From positions 51,055 to 115,054 of the forward strand of contig CAZPRY010000008.1 in NCBI GenBank assembly GCA_964589175.1: 64,000 nt of DNA. The letters are read 5' to 3'. Both the position numbers and the translations under genes were made by a program. The DNA comes from CAZPRY01 sp964589175 (GTDB lineage: Bacteria; Fidelibacterota; UBA2242). How positions within the stretch are numbered: the first letter of the stretch is position 1; every line of letters starts with the position of its first letter. A model generated the notes under the pieces. That model was not told the origin of the DNA and searched no databases. It saw nothing but the letters and a program-made list of their open reading frames with translations. This document shows positions 50,878 to 60,160 of the stretch, one piece after another.

Positions 50878-51642
50878 TCAGCTGCCGTCCGTAATCCGGT
50901 GCCGCGGCGGGATGAAGTTCGACAGTTTACGGCTGATGGTCCGGGGATGTTCACCCAATTGAATCGCCAGGACACCTTCGATGATCAGTTCCTTGAGACA
51001 AACCTCCTGCTCGGAACGGTTTTTCAGCTTGCCCGCAATCGGGATAAAAACCAGATTCGCCAGCAGAGAACCGTAAAAGGTCGTGATCAGCGCCACCGCC
51101 ATGCCGGCCCCGATATTGGAGGGATCGCTCAGGTTTCTGAGCATGGAGATCAGACCGATTAACGTTCCAATCATCCCAAAGGCCGGCGCATAGGTGCCGA
51201 GCGCCAGAAAAATCTGCTGGCCTTTTTTATGCCGGGATTTCAGATAAAACAGCTCGGTTTCCAGCACGTTCCGGATCATCTCCGGTTCAATGCCATCCAC
51301 AGCCATTTCCAGTCCGTTACGCATAAAACTATCTTCGATGTGGGCCAATTCCCGATCCATGGCCAGGATCCCATCCCGACGGGTGATTTCGGCAAACTCG
51401 ACGAGTTGCCGGATGATTTCCATTTCCCGCGAGCCGACCGCCCGAAAAGCCTTGCGCACAATTCCCATCACACCAATGACTTCTTTCATGGCAAAGTTGA
51501 CCAGGGTCGCGGCCGTGGCGCCGCCCATCACAACCATCATCGATGGAACATGAATGAAGATTTTCATATCGCCACCGCTGAAGATCGTGTATGCAATCAG
51601 GGCCAGGCCGGAGACGATTCCAAGAATTGTCGCTAAATCCAT
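50878..51642 (-). CDS. motA: Stator protein MotA
   Basis: A 254-residue membrane protein with four hydrophobic helices and the MotA pattern: IFIHVPSMMVVMGGATAATL, a large cytoplasmic loop with charged residues (IRQLVEFAEITRRDGILAMD), and APAFGMIGTLIGLISML, AVALITTFYGSLLANLVFIP. Forms the ion channel with MotB, encoded 26 bp downstream. The 123 bp to flgE contain no clear promoter. Confidence 0.95.
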   Translation of the reverse strand: MDLATILGIVSGLALIAYTIFSGGDMKIFIHVPSMMVVMGGATAATLVNFAMKEVIGVMGIVRKAFRAVGSREMEIIRQLVEFAEITRRDGILAMDRELAHIEDSFMRNGLEMAVDGIEPEMIRNVLETELFYLKSRHKKGQQIFLALGTYAPAFGMIGTLIGLISMLRNLSDPSNIGAGMAVALITTFYGSLLANLVFIPIAGKLKNRSEQEVCLKELIIEGVLAIQLGEHPRTISRKLSNFIPPRHRITDGS

Positions 51643-51765
51643 AATCCGAACTTCATTTTAAATTCCCTTATGCGAACCGGATCTCAAGAAATTGAGAATC
51701 ATTCCAAAACCATATCATTCATCGAGGACCTGTTCTTCAACAAGTCTGCATATCTGTTACGAACA

Positions 51766-53676
51766 TCACCGTTTCAAGCGGGACGTTTCGTCAAAAATCT
51801 CCTCAAATGTGTTGATCACTTTCGAGGCAGCCTGATAAGCACGCTGCGCTTCGATCATTTTGGTAAACTGATCCGCCAAATCGACGGTCGACAGCTCCAG
51901 CGAGTTCGATTCCAGCACACTGCCCTGGCTGCTCGCCGTGCTGATGTGGGCGATTCCGCTCTCGGCCGTATCCTTGAAATAACCCTCACCGATCTTTTCG
52001 AGACCCATCGGATTTCTGAATTTGGCCAGCGCGATTTGAGCCAGCTGAATTTGCTCTCCCGTTCCGAAGGAGCCGAAGATTTTGCCGTCATTATCGATAC
52101 TGAAACCGGAAAGGATTTCCGACTTGCGGCCATCCTGTTCCCGGCCCTGCAGCGTCGATACGGACTCGAATTGCGACAGCCCGATAAAACCGTCAGTCGC
52201 CTCGCAGTGAAGGTTAACCTTCATCTCCGCCGCCCCGTTTTCGGAGTCCAACACAATGGCATCGGCGCCGCCGTCGAAGACAAACGAGGCCAGACTGCCG
52301 TCCGGATCGAAGATGACCCGGCCCGATCCGCCTTTGATGATTGTGCTGTCGTCCCCGCAGGTCGCACTCCATAGCCAGGTTCCCTGGTCCTCGGATTTAA
52401 GGAAATCGATACCGATATTATGGCTTTTTCCCAGACTATCGTAAATGATGATCGACGTGGATATCTTACCCTGATAGCCTTCATCTACCAATGCAAATCC
52501 GGGAAAACTGATTTCCCCGGCGTTGCCGTCGGCAGCCGTTAAACTGATCGAAGAACTACTGTCGCCGCTGATATCATCGGTGACTACGATTTTGCCGTCG
52601 ACGATTTCGGCCGTGGAACCACCCGTGTACAGGTTGTTGATTTTATCGACCAGATCACCCAGGGTGACGCCATCTTCCGTACCGTAAACAAAATTCCCAT
52701 CGACGCTACTGTTGTCGGCCAGTGTGCCGGTGATATGAAAGCTGTCCGACACAGCCAGATCAGTGTAAGTTTGCAGCAAATCATTGATATCGGTGTCCGC
52801 CGTGGCAATCCCGCCGGAAACCGCCGAGGCGCCGCTCTGGAATCCCAATACGGCCAGGGCATCGTTGGTTCCGGAAACCACACTCAGCCCGGTGCCGCTG
52901 AAGCCGTCCATAACCCTTAACTTGATTGCGCCGTTAACATTCAGGGCTTCCACCCGGCCATTCAATTCATTATTGGCTGCGATCTGATTGTTGATTTCCG
53001 CAACGATTGCATCGGCCGAATTATAGGTCCCGGCCGTTAAGGTAATTTGCTCCGCAACCTGAGTATCGTAGTTTGGTTTGATATTGATCTGCAGTTGATC
53101 GTTGCTGCCGGCCATGATACTGATCGGTGTGCTGAACGCCGATCCAAGCAGCGTGGCTTTCTCCAAATACTGGCACCCGCTGGCCCATACTTCCGTAACG
53201 GAATTTAAGCCCGCATTCAGATTACCGGAGAACCAGACATTCTCAGTAGGCTGCGGCGGCAGGATCAGGTTTGAATCGATTATGATATCATTGAGCTGAT
53301 TTCCATTCTGCTTGGTACCGGTCGCAAAACCGGCCTGCATCCAGCCCTGGACCGAGTCACCATTCAAGGTCACCAGTTTGCCCTGTTCATTGATCTGAAA
53401 CGAACCGGCCCGCGAATAGACTTGCTCGTCTCCCGCGCGAATAATAAAGAAACTGTTGCCGTCAATCGCCATATCCGTCGGATTGCCGGTGTAGTTGATG
53501 GCGCCCTGTTTGAACAGCATCTGGGTAACACCCGAGACTGTGCCTAGCGCTTCCACGAAAGACATCTGCTTCATCTTGTATCCCGGGGTATTGATATTGG
53601 CAATGTTCTCCCCCAGAATTTCCAACCTTTGCTGTTGCTTTTCTAATGCTGCAACGGGAATGTGAAACATAAACAT
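51766..53676 (-). CDS. flgE: Flagellar hook protein FlgE (extra-long)
   Basis: A 636-residue protein with the hook N motif LEKQQQRLEILGENIANINT, NPTDMAIDGNSFFIIRAG and VYSRAGSFQINEQGKLV, and the C motif LESNSLELSTVDLADQFTKM, EAQRAYQAASKVINTF. Typical FlgE is about 400; the extra length is in the centre (about 165-400, with ADAIVAEINNQIAANNELNG, flagellin-hook IN-like repeats). Such inserts lie on the hook surface. Located after flgD and TIGR02530. Confidence 0.94.
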   Translation of the reverse strand: MFMFHIPVAALEKQQQRLEILGENIANINTPGYKMKQMSFVEALGTVSGVTQMLFKQGAINYTGNPTDMAIDGNSFFIIRAGDEQVYSRAGSFQINEQGKLVTLNGDSVQGWMQAGFATGTKQNGNQLNDIIIDSNLILPPQPTENVWFSGNLNAGLNSVTEVWASGCQYLEKATLLGSAFSTPISIMAGSNDQLQINIKPNYDTQVAEQITLTAGTYNSADAIVAEINNQIAANNELNGRVEALNVNGAIKLRVMDGFSGTGLSVVSGTNDALAVLGFQSGASAVSGGIATADTDINDLLQTYTDLAVSDSFHITGTLADNSSVDGNFVYGTEDGVTLGDLVDKINNLYTGGSTAEIVDGKIVVTDDISGDSSSSISLTAADGNAGEISFPGFALVDEGYQGKISTSIIIYDSLGKSHNIGIDFLKSEDQGTWLWSATCGDDSTIIKGGSGRVIFDPDGSLASFVFDGGADAIVLDSENGAAEMKVNLHCEATDGFIGLSQFESVSTLQGREQDGRKSEILSGFSIDNDGKIFGSFGTGEQIQLAQIALAKFRNPMGLEKIGEGYFKDTAESGIAHISTASSQGSVLESNSLELSTVDLADQFTKMIEAQRAYQAASKVINTFEEIFDETSRLKR

Positions 53677-53723
53677 GGTTCTCTCCTTCTTTTTGCTTCC
53701 GCCTCATTCAATCAGCGGAAAGA

Positions 53724-53748
53724 GAGCCTCCCGATACGGGACCGGCTC
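53724..53748. other. Hairpin between TIGR02530 gene and flgE
   Basis: GAGCC/GGCTC arms with an inner TCCCG-ATA-CGGGA stem in the 82-bp spacer. It may temper read-through from flgD into flgE or stabilise the hook mRNA. Confidence 0.35.
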
Positions 53749-53758
53749 GGTTCATGAA

Positions 53759-54151
53759 TTATACAATAGCAACACTATCCACGTTGGTGAAAATATTACG
53801 ATCTCCGGTCGGGATCGTCGTCACCACGGTTTTATTGCGGATACTGACCACATAGGCATGATCGTCGACCAGAATTAACGAATTCCGGGCTCCCTTTTCG
53901 GAGGCCTGCCGGAATCCGGTTTCCAATCGCTGCATTTCTTCCGGCTGAATATCCATACCGCGATCATTCAGCCGCTGAACGGCGTGCGCCGAAAATTTAA
54001 GCCCTTCCCGGGACTGGCCGGACAGCACTTCCGAAAACGTCTTTCCGGTCTGCGGCGTTCGCGTTCCGCGCTCCAGCTCCACCGGCGGAGCTTTAACGGT
54101 CTGAATCGATGGTATTTTTCCGGCCATAAAATTAAGTTCTGTGACTTTCAT
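53759..54151 (-). CDS. Flagellar operon protein, TIGR02530 family
   Basis: A 130-residue protein with the typical TIGR02530 block KFSAHAVQRLNDRGMDIQPE followed by MQRLETGFRQASEKGARNSL and DDHAYVVSIRNKTVVTTIP. It is found between flgD and flgE in many flagellar operons (Firmicutes, spirochetes and others) and is thought to assist hook formation. Its exact role is not established. Confidence 0.9.
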   Translation of the reverse strand: MKVTELNFMAGKIPSIQTVKAPPVELERGTRTPQTGKTFSEVLSGQSREGLKFSAHAVQRLNDRGMDIQPEEMQRLETGFRQASEKGARNSLILVDDHAYVVSIRNKTVVTTIPTGDRNIFTNVDSVAIV

Positions 54152-54160
54152 ACATTTACC

Positions 54161-54826
54161 TCAAATGTTGTCGCTTACGCCCAGTTCGAGAACCGCCGAG
54201 AAAGGAATCTCTGTATCCCCGACCAGCAGCATGGCGCGGCCCTGATCGTAGCGAACTCCCGATACCTTACCGATCATCAGGGATTCTACATTCAGGCCGT
54301 TCCCGGCGGCATCCGTCGCTTTGAGTTCAAAGGTATAGGTCCCCTCAGCGACAGCCTCGCCGTTTTCATCCAGGCCGTCCCATTCGATGCTGTGGTCGCC
54401 GGCCAGCAGATCTTTGACTTTGAGTGTCCTGACTACCTCGCCCTGAGCATCCAGGATCGAGATTTCGACATTGGCCGCGGGACTGTCCAGACGGAAAGAA
54501 ACGGTTCCTGCCCCGTCGTTGTCAAAGACGACACCGTTGCCCAAACCTGTAACCGCTTTACCGATAATGGTGGTAGCCAGCGTATTATTGATCGCCTGCG
54601 TCAACAATAAATCAATATCCAGACTCTCTGAAATATTATCGTTGATATTGCATAGCTGTTCGAGCGAACTGAACTGCGCCAGCTGTCCGGAGAAATCGGT
54701 GCTCTCCATCGGCGACAGCGGATCCTGATTGCTGAGCTGCGTTATCAGCAACCGCAGGTAATCATCCTTTCCGAGAGCCGCCTGGTCCAATTGCATACTT
54801 GATGTCATGGACTCAATTGTGCTCAT
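54161..54826 (-). CDS. flgD: Hook capping protein FlgD
   Basis: A 221-residue scaffold for hook growth. N-terminal LGKDDYLRLLITQLSNQDPL and FSGQLAQFSSLEQLCNIND are diagnostic; the C-terminal part has a Tudor-like and a FlgD Ig-like domain (VEISILDAQGEVVRTLKVKD, HSIEWDGLDENGEAVAEGTY). Ends 10 bp before the TIGR02530 gene. Confidence 0.93.
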   Translation of the reverse strand: MSTIESMTSSMQLDQAALGKDDYLRLLITQLSNQDPLSPMESTDFSGQLAQFSSLEQLCNINDNISESLDIDLLLTQAINNTLATTIIGKAVTGLGNGVVFDNDGAGTVSFRLDSPAANVEISILDAQGEVVRTLKVKDLLAGDHSIEWDGLDENGEAVAEGTYTFELKATDAAGNGLNVESLMIGKVSGVRYDQGRAMLLVGDTEIPFSAVLELGVSDNI

Positions 54827-54846
54827 GGTTCATCTCCTTTCCTTGA

Positions 54847-56091
54847 TTAGGCCAGCACTTCCATGCTGTTATAACCAAAATTCTGCGCCTTGAAAATCCC
54901 GGCCACGCTGGCTGTCTCATCCCGCAAGCCCGTCATTTGATGGGTCTTAAAGCGTTTGGCGTTTTGGCGCTCGCCCGGTTGAAACCGATCGGGGCGCTTC
55001 CAGACGGCAACATCCAGCGCCTCGAAATGAATACCCCTGGCCCACAAATTCTGATTCATCTGCGGAAGAATCTTTTCCAGCTCGGTTCGCGTCACCTCGG
55101 ATTGAACAAAAATCGTCGCCCGGCTGTCCGTATCGTTGTTGTCAAACTGGATTTTTTTCAGGCCATAGGGATTATCTTCGAAAGTGAAATTCACATGCCG
55201 GTTGTCTCTCTGCGCGGCTGTCTGAAATAGTATTTTTTCGATCCGTTCCACAGCCTGAACGAGGTTCGCCTGCCGCAGGGCAACAATCTGCGGAAAGTTC
55301 GGAGTCTGCAATTGCAGCATCCGTGGGGAACTGATGACGTTCACCACCGTTGCCGGTTTCAGGGATTCCGCCGGAGTCCTCTCCGTTAAACTTTGCGCGG
55401 CCTGAAGCTGGGAATCGGACGCACTCGCAATTGGCTTATCCGGACTCTTTTCTTCGACCTGCCACAGATTGGCTTCGCCGCTATTCCCGGTGCTGTTTTT
55501 CTGTTCCGAAGTTAGCGCCGGAGCATTCCCGGACGGCGATTTTGCGTTGGCATTCAACGCATCATTGAGCGTATTGCCGTTGCCATCCGCACCCTTCTTT
55601 GCCGTAAAAATGTTGGTCAGGATGCCGGCAATGGCCGCTTTGGCCTTTTCAAGTTTATGCGGGGCGGCGGTCGTCTCCGGGCTTTTCCCCTGCTTCGTTT
55701 CCAGGAGCTGCTCCTCTTTCACCAATGAAGTCGCTGTGTTACGGGAACCTTTCTCGACAGTTCCCCTAACGATTTCACGTTCACCGTCTTGGCCCTCCCT
55801 AAGCACTTCCTTTAACTCCGCATCACCGCTACCCGCCTTTTGCAGGGCCGGATCGTGAAGTGAGTCCATTTCATCCGACTTGCTGACCGAACCCAATTCT
55901 TCCTCCGGTTTACCCGCCGGGAGCGATCTCTCGAAAGTCCGGGGGCTTTGCTGCTCCGGAATCAATTGCTGCACGAAATCCAGAAAATCTCCCGCGACTA
56001 CCGCTTCATCCTGCGTCCGGCCCGTTCGTCTTTCCGCCAGGCCCGGTGCTTTGCGATTTTCCGTAATTACTTCAACTACATCCATTTTCAT
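54847..56091 (-). CDS. fliK: Hook-length control protein FliK
   Basis: A 414-residue protein, largely low-complexity and polar in the N-terminal 250 residues, with a FliK-type C-terminal domain (about 265-360): ALRQANLVQAVERIEKILFQ, VNFTFEDNPYGLKKIQFDNN and SRATIFVQSEVTRTELEKIL, then WARGIHFEALDVAVW. It measures the hook and triggers the FlhB switch. Sequence similarity is low outside that domain, so position between the ylxF-like gene and flgD supports the name. Confidence 0.78.
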   Translation of the reverse strand: MKMDVVEVITENRKAPGLAERRTGRTQDEAVVAGDFLDFVQQLIPEQQSPRTFERSLPAGKPEEELGSVSKSDEMDSLHDPALQKAGSGDAELKEVLREGQDGEREIVRGTVEKGSRNTATSLVKEEQLLETKQGKSPETTAAPHKLEKAKAAIAGILTNIFTAKKGADGNGNTLNDALNANAKSPSGNAPALTSEQKNSTGNSGEANLWQVEEKSPDKPIASASDSQLQAAQSLTERTPAESLKPATVVNVISSPRMLQLQTPNFPQIVALRQANLVQAVERIEKILFQTAAQRDNRHVNFTFEDNPYGLKKIQFDNNDTDSRATIFVQSEVTRTELEKILPQMNQNLWARGIHFEALDVAVWKRPDRFQPGERQNAKRFKTHQMTGLRDETASVAGIFKAQNFGYNSMEVLA

Positions 56092-56114
56092 CTCACCTTT
56101 AAAGCAAATGCTGT

Positions 56115-56660
56115 TTACCCCTTCAACTGTGCCAGCTTCTGGGTGATTCTGGCTGCGCGGTTATTCGGCAGGGCCACCAGGATATTCTTGCGCATCCTGG
56201 CGTTGATATTTTTGTACAGTTCAATTACAGTATTGTCATCGACCGATGTCAGAATCGGGCGTATCTCCTCGATTTTCATGGTCTCATAGGTTTTGGCCAA
56301 TTCCAGGATGCTGCCGGTCTGTTTCTTCATCGCCACCAGCTCGCCGTTCAGGTTATCAACAGTCTTCTGGAATTCCAGGAGCAGTTTATCCTTAAATTCC
56401 AGTTGTTCGCGAAGGCTGTCCCGAACATGCCCGACGCTAAGGATCTGTTCATTCATTTCGGTTACGCGGGTATTCAGAAAGGACAACTCTTCTTCCTTCT
56501 GTTTCAACAGCTGCGAAACAATGCGGTCATTATTCGCCAAAACCTTGGTCCTGGTAGCCTCATCCATCGGTTTCAGGAATACCAGTGCAAAGAAAACGAT
56601 CACAACCATAACAATAAATGATCCGATACTCAATCCTATCCATTTGAATACTTTTCCCAT
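56115..56660 (-). CDS. MotE/YlxF/FlbB-like membrane coiled-coil protein
   Basis: A 181-residue protein with an N-terminal transmembrane helix (about 8-29, IGLSIGSFIVMVVIVFFALV), a long coiled coil (QLLKQKEEELSFLNTRVTEM) and a C-terminal MgtE-N-like part (ILELAKTYETMKIEEIRPIL, TVIELYKNINARMRKNILVA). Homologues sit between fliJ and fliK in many bacteria and include the stator chaperone MotE and spirochete FlbB. Possibly it holds MotB or aids stator assembly. Confidence 0.75.
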   Translation of the reverse strand: MGKVFKWIGLSIGSFIVMVVIVFFALVFLKPMDEATRTKVLANNDRIVSQLLKQKEEELSFLNTRVTEMNEQILSVGHVRDSLREQLEFKDKLLLEFQKTVDNLNGELVAMKKQTGSILELAKTYETMKIEEIRPILTSVDDNTVIELYKNINARMRKNILVALPNNRAARITQKLAQLKG

Positions 56661-56668
56661 GATAAAAC

Positions 56669-57124
56669 CTATGACTTCTTATTTCGGATAATCTGCAGAG
56701 CGACTTCGCCTTCCTTGAAGAGTTCCGTTTTCTGAAGCTTTTTCAGATATTCCGTTTTCCTGCGATTCCGTAATTGCTCCAGGATTTTACGGTCCTTAGT
56801 CGCCTCTACGAGTTCTTCTCTCCTTCTCTCGACGAGTTCATTCGACTTGCGCACATATTCGGCCTGATTCACAATCTGCTGGTTCAATTGCTGGATATAA
56901 TCGCTGGATACCTGCAGATCGAAAAGTGAAAGCCGTTCACGATAATTGCCGGCGTCTCTCGAATCTTCAACAACCACACGCTTGCGTTCGTCCAGACGGT
57001 ACAATTTCCGCTCTTCGCTTTCGAGCTGCACCCGCGATTTTTTCAGGTCAATGGACTTGGCATGTTGGATCGATTCGCGCAAATCGGCGACCTGCTGCAG
57101 CGGAAATTTGAACATCTTAGTCAT
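56669..57124 (-). CDS. fliJ: Flagellar export chaperone FliJ
   Basis: A 151-residue coiled-coil protein, almost wholly helical (LQQVADLRESIQHAKSIDLK; RRREELVEATKDRKILEQLR). FliJ escorts chaperones and activates FliI/FlhA. Low conservation; position between fliI (4-bp overlap) and the ylxF-like gene is the main support. Confidence 0.85.
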   Translation of the reverse strand: MTKMFKFPLQQVADLRESIQHAKSIDLKKSRVQLESEERKLYRLDERKRVVVEDSRDAGNYRERLSLFDLQVSSDYIQQLNQQIVNQAEYVRKSNELVERRREELVEATKDRKILEQLRNRRKTEYLKKLQKTELFKEGEVALQIIRNKKS

Positions 57125-58452
57125 GTCTTATCTCCGAATTTTTCGGTGATCTGGCTTAAATACGCGACCGTTGTTTCACAGGAGGACGCTTCATTGACGG
57201 TCTGTTTCAAAAACCGGTTCATCAATTCCCGATGCTGAATGGCAGTATCGAGTTTAACGTTCGTACCTGTTTTGTAGGCGCCGATATTTACCAGGTCCTC
57301 TGACTCATGGTAGGTGGCCAGCAACTCCAGAAATTGCTGGGTGTCGCTCTTCTGCTTCTCCGAGGTGACCTCGTTTTTGAGACGGCTGATACTCTCGAGC
57401 ACATCGATCGCGGGGTAGTGCCCTTTCGCAGCCAATTTGCGGGACAGTACGATATGCCCATCCAGAATCGAACGGGCCGAATCGCCGATGGGATCGTCCA
57501 TATCGTCGTTTTCGACCAGGACCGAATACAAGCCGGTGATGCTGCCCGAGCGGAAATTGCCGGCCCGTTCAAGGAGCCGCGGCAGCAGTGCGAAAACCGA
57601 CGGCGTGTACCCTTTGGTGGTGGGCGGTTCCCCGGTAGCCAGGCCAATCTCACGCTGGGCCATGGCCACGCGTGTCAGCGAATCCATCATGAGCATGACA
57701 TCCATGCCCTGGTTGCTGAAATATTCCGCAATGGCCGTCGCAATCAGGGCGCCTTTGACCCGCACCATGGCCGCCTGGTTCGAAGTGGCAACCACGACGA
57801 CCGAATTCTTGAGGCCCTCTTCTCCCAGATCCCGTTCGATGAATTCTCGCACTTCACGGCCTCTCTCACCCACCAGGGCGATGACATTCACCTGGGCTTC
57901 CGTGTACTTGGCGATCATACCCAGCATGACACTCTTACCTACGCCGCTGCCGGAAAAAATGCCGATCCGTTGTCCCCGGCCAATCGTAACCAAACCGTCG
58001 ATAGCCCGGATACCGGTAGCAACAGAACTTGTGATCCTGGACCGGTGTAACGGGTTTGGGGGTACATTATAAACCGGTTGGTTATGATCTCCGACAATAG
58101 GTCCTTTTCCATCTATGGGATTTCCCAACCCATCTAGCACTCTGCCCAGGAGTTTCGGACCTACCGGTACGGAGAGCGGTCGGGGACTTCGCCGGACGCG
58201 GCTGCCTGGAGAAGTGCGGACTACTTCGTCAAAGGGCATCATCAATACATTATCTTTCCGGAAACCGACGATCTCAGCCCGGATTATATTTCCCGATCTC
58301 GTAAAAATTTCACAAAGCTCACCCAACTCTCCGTCGGGCAATGTCGCCTCGATTATCAAACCCACAGCCTGGACGACTTTTCCGTCTTTCTGAAAGCGGG
58401 GCAGCATCGGTATGCAGGCACTGTAGTGGTTCAGATGCGCTGTGGTATTCAT
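57121..58452 (-). CDS. fliI: Flagellar export ATPase FliI
   Basis: A 443-residue F1-beta-like ATPase. Walker A is GSGVGKS (168-174), Walker B is VMLMMDSLTRVAMAQREIGL, and the FliI tag GEPPTTKGYTPSVFALLPRL is present; the C terminus has LLATYHESEDLVNIGAYKTG. It unfolds and releases export substrates with FliH and FliJ. Overlaps fliH by 4 bp. Confidence 0.97.
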   Translation of the reverse strand: MNTTAHLNHYSACIPMLPRFQKDGKVVQAVGLIIEATLPDGELGELCEIFTRSGNIIRAEIVGFRKDNVLMMPFDEVVRTSPGSRVRRSPRPLSVPVGPKLLGRVLDGLGNPIDGKGPIVGDHNQPVYNVPPNPLHRSRITSSVATGIRAIDGLVTIGRGQRIGIFSGSGVGKSVMLGMIAKYTEAQVNVIALVGERGREVREFIERDLGEEGLKNSVVVVATSNQAAMVRVKGALIATAIAEYFSNQGMDVMLMMDSLTRVAMAQREIGLATGEPPTTKGYTPSVFALLPRLLERAGNFRSGSITGLYSVLVENDDMDDPIGDSARSILDGHIVLSRKLAAKGHYPAIDVLESISRLKNEVTSEKQKSDTQQFLELLATYHESEDLVNIGAYKTGTNVKLDTAIQHRELMNRFLKQTVNEASSCETTVAYLSQITEKFGDKT

Positions 58453-59141
58453 GCGTTCAATCCCTGTTTAAGCAGGCCTTTTTCAAGCAGTTCGATCTGC
58501 CGGTCAATCGTACCCTCGATGAAAAAATCATCCGTTTCGAGAAGGCACTCCCCGGCTTTCAGCTGTTCGTTCTCTTTGAAAACGATCTCGCCGTCGAACG
58601 GCAGGGCTTTCGCGAATTCACCCGTATTTAATCCGCGGAGCTGTTTATGATTCAGGTGAATCGTGACTTTGTTCTGGGCGGCAATATTTCCCAGAAGTTC
58701 CTGCAGTTGCCTGGACAAAAACGAATCCTGCAGGTCTTTCTCCTGCAAAGCCACGCCGAGGATACACTCGGCGACTTTCAAAGCCACCTGCAGGAGCGGT
58801 TTGTGCATGTTCCGGATGGCCGCTTCAAATTCATATTTCAGGCCGATCACGGTGCGTTGAAAACACTCAATCCGGCTCTCCAGCGCTTCGCCCGCGCTGT
58901 TACGGCCCTCCACACAGCCCTTTTGATAGGTAGCTTCCGCAATCTCCTGCAAAGTTCTGTCGAAACCGGTCAGTTTATCCGAACTCAGGCCTTCTAAAAA
59001 ATCCGGCGTTTCGAGATTCATCCCGTAGCGCGCCATAAACCTTGAAAAGAGCTGCGCAGGATCATCCGTATTCACTTCGGTCGGTGTCACATCTGCGAAC
59101 CGAATTCTTTTAACTTCCTCATGGAGTCGGATGACTGGCAT
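58449..59141 (-). CDS. fliH: Flagellar export regulator FliH
   Basis: A 230-residue protein. The C-terminal half fits the FliH/V-ATPase E-like domain (VALKVAECILGVALQEKDLQ; VTIHLNHKQLRGLN; LKAGECLLETDDFFIEGTID), and the middle is helical. It regulates FliI. The start ATG shares a base with the fliG stop (TAATG), a tight coupling. Confidence 0.9.
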   Translation of the reverse strand: MPVIRLHEEVKRIRFADVTPTEVNTDDPAQLFSRFMARYGMNLETPDFLEGLSSDKLTGFDRTLQEIAEATYQKGCVEGRNSAGEALESRIECFQRTVIGLKYEFEAAIRNMHKPLLQVALKVAECILGVALQEKDLQDSFLSRQLQELLGNIAAQNKVTIHLNHKQLRGLNTGEFAKALPFDGEIVFKENEQLKAGECLLETDDFFIEGTIDRQIELLEKGLLKQGLNA

Positions 59142-60160
59142 TACTCTATGATCTCCTCTTCTTTATCATGGTTGATGACGATCTCATTGGATTCTTCCAG
59201 TAAATGAAGAACATCCAGGATTCTCTTCTGAGATGCCTCGACATCGCGAACCCGGACAGGACCGAGATAGTTCAATTCATCCTTCAACATCTCAGCCGCG
59301 CGTTCGGACATGTTGGCATAGAGTTTCTCCTTGAGCTCGGTGCTGCTGGCTTTCAGAGCCAGGGCCAGTGTTTTGGAATCAACCTCTTTAACGATGCGCT
59401 GAACGGCGGCATCGGAAAGTTTGACGATATCTTCAAAGAGGAACATGAGGCTGGTAATCTCATCGGCAAGTTTTTCATCCCGGTTGCGTAGATTTTCCAG
59501 GATATTTCTCTCGGTCGAATGGCTCACCGAGTTCAGGATTTCAGCCACGGCTTCCGCGCCGCCGGTGGTGCTCAAATCGCCGCCGAAGACGTTGTCAATC
59601 TGTTCCCGTAAGACCAATTCGATATCCTCGATCAAATCGGGAGAAGTTTTCTCCATTGTCGCCAGCCGATAGGCAATTTCACTCTGACACTCCATAGGCA
59701 GTTCCGAAAGGATCGAAGCCGCCTGGATGGGTTTCAGATTGGCCAGAATGATAGCCGCCGTCTGGGGATGCTCGTTTTGGAGAAAATTTAAAAGCTGTTT
59801 GTCGTCGACGGTCTGCAGGAGGTAAAAGGCACTGACTTCCGTGGAAGCCTCGACTTTCTTAATAATATCTTCGGCCCGCTTGTGGCCCCAGGCGCTTTCC
59901 AGGACTTTCCGGCCGTACTCGATGCCGCCCTGTACGATGTACTGATTCGCCATCATCATCTGGTAGTACTCTTCGAGTACCTGATTGATCAACTGCGGCG
60001 GAACGTCTTTCAGACGGGCAACTTCGATTGTCAGTTTCTCTACTTCACTATCGCTCATATTGCGCATCACTTCCGCCGCGCCCTGAACTCCCAGGGCAAT
60101 CACGATCAGGGCGGCCTTCTGTAATGATGTGAATTTCTGTTCCAGTTTTTCTTTCATCAT
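59141..60160 (-). CDS. fliG: Flagellar motor switch protein FliG
   Basis: A 339-residue protein of standard length. ALIVIALGVQGAAEVMRNMS starts the N domain; LLNFLQNEHPQTAAIILANL carries the EHPQ motif; LMFLFEDIVKLSDAAVQRIV and LGPVRVRDVEASQKRILDVL form the torque-bearing C domain. I took the ATG at 60160 inside the fliF stop (ATGA); a start at 60178 would add six residues. Confidence 0.96.
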   Translation of the reverse strand: MMKEKLEQKFTSLQKAALIVIALGVQGAAEVMRNMSDSEVEKLTIEVARLKDVPPQLINQVLEEYYQMMMANQYIVQGGIEYGRKVLESAWGHKRAEDIIKKVEASTEVSAFYLLQTVDDKQLLNFLQNEHPQTAAIILANLKPIQAASILSELPMECQSEIAYRLATMEKTSPDLIEDIELVLREQIDNVFGGDLSTTGGAEAVAEILNSVSHSTERNILENLRNRDEKLADEITSLMFLFEDIVKLSDAAVQRIVKEVDSKTLALALKASSTELKEKLYANMSERAAEMLKDELNYLGPVRVRDVEASQKRILDVLHLLEESNEIVINHDKEEEIIE